From: SHAN690 sp040905305
GTDB lineage: Bacteria; Bacteroidota; Bacteroidia; Flavobacteriales_G; Salibacteraceae
Assembly (NCBI GenBank): GCA_040905305.1
Contig: JBBDRU010000175.1
Coordinates: 1 to 35,084, forward strand
Direction: 5' to 3'
DNA: 35,084 nt
Part shown: in pieces, positions 33,283 to 35,084 of the stretch
Layout: each line of letters opens with the position of its first letter
Position numbering within the stretch: the first letter of the stretch is position 1
Made by a program: the position numbers and the translations under genes
The notes under the pieces: model-generated
What the model saw: the letters and a program-made list of their open reading frames with translations, nothing else
Database searches by the model: none
Told to the model about the DNA's origin: nothing

Positions 33283-35084
33283 TCAATTTTGCCGAATCAC
33301 CTGATAGAAATGACTGATTCCCGTGTTTGACCGCACTTCAACGATATAAAGTCCCGCTTCTTTCGGTAGTTGAAATTGGTGTTTTTGTCCTTTTAAAGAT
33401 TCATATCGTGCGGCTATAGCGCCCGATACGGTTCTGACAATCACCACTGAAACCGACAAAATTTCACTTCGTTCTATGATCAATCTTCCAGAAGTTGGAT
33501 TTGGATAAATACGGAAAGGCGACTCAGAAAATTCTTCCATTCCGGCAATCAGCATAAAATAACATGCTGAAGTATCAACACAACCATCTTGCGTAACCTC
33601 AACCGCGTAAAACCCAGAATTCACAGGGGAGAAAGCCTCGTTGGTTTTACCGCTTAAAACGATGCTCGGCTCACTCAACACACATTCCAACCATTGAAAA
33701 TCGGCATTGCTCGCATTTGCTTCAAAGCTGTTCAACAATGGATCAAAACTCACGGAAACATCTACCGAATCCACTTCGAGTATCAGTGTAACGGCTGAAT
33801 CACAACCTGCTGTTGAAGTGAGTAAAGCTTCATAAACTCCGCTTTTTCGATAGGTGACACCCGTAGCATCCCAGAAATATTCGATACAAGCCGTTTGAGA
33901 GTCGATAACCTCAAAAGGTGCATTCACTTTGAGGTCTAGTATGGCTATGGAGTCGCAGCCAAACGCATTGGTCAGGGAGTCCGTATAAATGCCTGTTTCC
34001 AAATAAAGCTGACCCGTTCGTTCCCAAAAAAAACTGTCGCAAACAACGTGGCTTTCCAGGCTTGAGTCACTGTAGTTAATGGTTAAATCAAGACTGACAA
34101 TTGAGTCGCAGCCAAACATGTTGGAAAGTGTATCTACATAATTTCCTGAAACGGTATAGAAAGAGTCAGTTGTGCTCCAATAATATCCGTCACACGAGGA
34201 TGCCGCTATGTTGATGAAGTCAGTGTTTTGAACGGTCAAATAAAGCGACACCACCGAATCGCAATTTTGAGCGTTGGGAATAACGGCTGAGTAAACCCCC
34301 GAACTATTGTAAACTATGCTGTCTATAGGCCACAAATAAGAATTGCACACCACTTGGGTGTCAGCGGAAAATGTGGTGTTGTTGATGGTTAAAAAGAGCG
34401 TAGCCACAGAGTCACAGCCCAACATATTGGTGAGTGTATCAACATAAACTCCCGAAGCAAACAAAGTGGTATCAGGTGCTTGCCAATAAAAACTATCGCA
34501 GGCAATAATGGTCTGGTTATTTCCATTGCTATAATTCATCGTCAAATCAAGCGAGATCACAGAATCGCAACCTGCTTCATTGGTGAGGGTATCGTAATAC
34601 ATGCCTGTTACGTACAGCATTTCATTGTTGACGGGCCAGTAAAAACTATCGCAGGCCGTTGCCTGACTTCCGGAAGAGTCTTCTAAGGTATTGCCCAATG
34701 CCGCAATGTCAAACACAACGCTTCCCCAGCTCGCATTTCCACAACAATTGGAAATAACCAAAGAATCAACCGCGTTATTTCCCGCAGCAGGAACCGGAAA
34801 ATTAGCGCAAACCTCCACCAGACAAGATGCATTCACGGTGCAGCCCGTTCCATCATCCTCAAAAGCCCTATAGCAAACTTCCAGGGAATCCGGTAAGCTT
34901 TCCATACAATTAAAGTTTTGTGAATATTGCTGATTAGGGGCGTTGGTGAAGCACGCTCCGCTTTCGGGATAATAAACCCAACCCTGATTTTCAACATTTA
35001 CGCCCCACTGCGGGTCAGGCGTTTCGGGTGCAGAATCCACACAAGTAGTGAAAACCTCGCCCGATAGCACTGTTGCGGTGATTT
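33283..35084 (-). CDS. T9SS-exported repeat protein (5' end beyond the window)
   Basis: The C-terminal 600 or so residues of a larger secreted protein; the frame is still open at the right edge, so the signal peptide and true start are missing. The visible part opens with a Cys-rich region (PQWGVNVENQGWVYYPESG ... CYRAFEDDGTGC). Six 51-residue repeats of the Bacteroidota type ACDSFYW ... SGVYVDTLTN ... GCDSVxxLxLT follow. Each has a Cys at both ends of the core, probably disulfide-linked Ig-like folds. A short Ig-like segment (FQWLECVL ... SGFYAVEVTQDGC) precedes the T9SS type A sorting domain (FRIYPNPTSGRLII ... GLYIVEVRS). Probable surface or filament protein; no enzyme motif seen. Confidence 0.85.
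   Translation of the reverse strand, partial: ITATVLSGEVFTTCVDSAPETPDPQWGVNVENQGWVYYPESGACFTNAPNQQYSQNFNCMESLPDSLEVCYRAFEDDGTGCTVNASCLVEVCANFPVPAAGNNAVDSLVISNCCGNASWGSVVFDIAALGNTLEDSSGSQATACDSFYWPVNNEMLYVTGMYYDTLTNEAGCDSVISLDLTMNYSNGNNQTIIACDSFYWQAPDTTLFASGVYVDTLTNMLGCDSVATLFLTINNTTFSADTQVVCNSYLWPIDSIVYNSSGVYSAVIPNAQNCDSVVSLYLTVQNTDFINIAASSCDGYYWSTTDSFYTVSGNYVDTLSNMFGCDSIVSLDLTINYSDSSLESHVVCDSFFWERTGQLYLETGIYTDSLTNAFGCDSIAILDLKVNAPFEVIDSQTACIEYFWDATGVTYRKSGVYEALLTSTAGCDSAVTLILEVDSVDVSVSFDPLLNSFEANASNADFQWLECVLSEPSIVLSGKTNEAFSPVNSGFYAVEVTQDGCVDTSACYFMLIAGMEEFSESPFRIYPNPTSGRLIIERSEILSVSVVIVRTVSGAIAARYESLKGQKHQFQLPKEAGLYIVEVRSNTGISHFYQVIRQN
33739..34656 (-). repeat. Six coding repeats at an exact 153-bp period
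   Basis: The GA(A/G)TC(A/G)CA motif that encodes Cys-Asp-Ser (antisense) recurs at 33797, 33950, 34103, 34256, 34409 and 34562, every step exactly 153 bp (51 codons). The copies differ widely in sequence but contain no insertions or deletions. Confidence 0.9.

Noticed and set aside
33739..34656. Possible CRISPR-like or non-coding tandem array because of the regular 153-bp period
   Set aside because: The period is a multiple of three, lies in one long frame, and the units translate to a known type of Cys-Asp-Ser secreted repeat.

Overview
The window looks like a stretch of chromosome from a marine-type Bacteroidota, most likely Flavobacteriales. Several things point there. Three large exported proteins end in the C-terminal module of type IX secretion (T9SS) cargo. 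Genes are preceded by TAnnTTTG-type boxes rather than purine-rich ribosome sites. The DNA primase has the degenerate zinc-ribbon sequence I associate with Flavobacteriia. No rRNA, tRNA, CRISPR array, insertion sequence, integrase or phage gene was recognised, so this reads as core and niche-adaptive chromosome rather than a mobile island.

Layout. (1) 1-5.3 kb: aromatic catabolism. A 2-hydroxy/2-aminomuconate semialdehyde dehydrogenase-like gene converges on a leftward operon of an exported 173-aa protein, paaZ and a small antibiotic-biosynthesis-monooxygenase-fold protein. paaY lies just upstream. (2) 5.4-9.5 kb: a small orphan membrane protein, then a tightly overlapping leftward operon of type III polyketide synthase, methyltransferase, FAD oxidoreductase and UbiA prenyltransferase. 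This is the best candidate for an undescribed system, probably making a methylated and prenylated phenolic or quinone lipid. (3) 9.6-15.5 kb: an 807-aa T9SS beta-helix protein, divergent from mfd (transcription-repair coupling factor). (4) 15.7-20.8 kb: small rightward genes (DUF6544-like membrane protein, DUF4256, GNAT acetyltransferase, exported YCII-domain protein, two lipoproteins, one Omp28-like) plus a leftward DedA/YqaA membrane protein. (5) 20.9-26.4 kb: a leftward run of MORN-repeat lipoprotein, dnaG, mscS-type channel, alpha/beta hydrolase and an ALDH7A1-type aminoadipate-semialdehyde dehydrogenase. (6) 26.6-35.1 kb: an outer-membrane barrel-like protein, a 1630-aa T9SS protein with two duplicated DUF2341/LamG modules and about 14 short GGDD repeats, another alpha/beta hydrolase, and the C-terminal part of a further T9SS protein with six 51-residue repeats that runs off the right edge.

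How the parts fit: regions 1 and 5 feed aromatic-CoA and lysine carbon into central metabolism. Region 2 would build a membrane-associated secondary metabolite from acyl-CoA, malonyl-CoA and an isoprenoid diphosphate. The T9SS proteins are surface or secreted factors. Start codons were checked against the bases: several genes use GTG or TTG. Two genes have a promoter-like box only 5 nt before the ATG, suggesting leaderless mRNAs. All functional calls rest on recognised motifs and remembered family sequences; no search was run.
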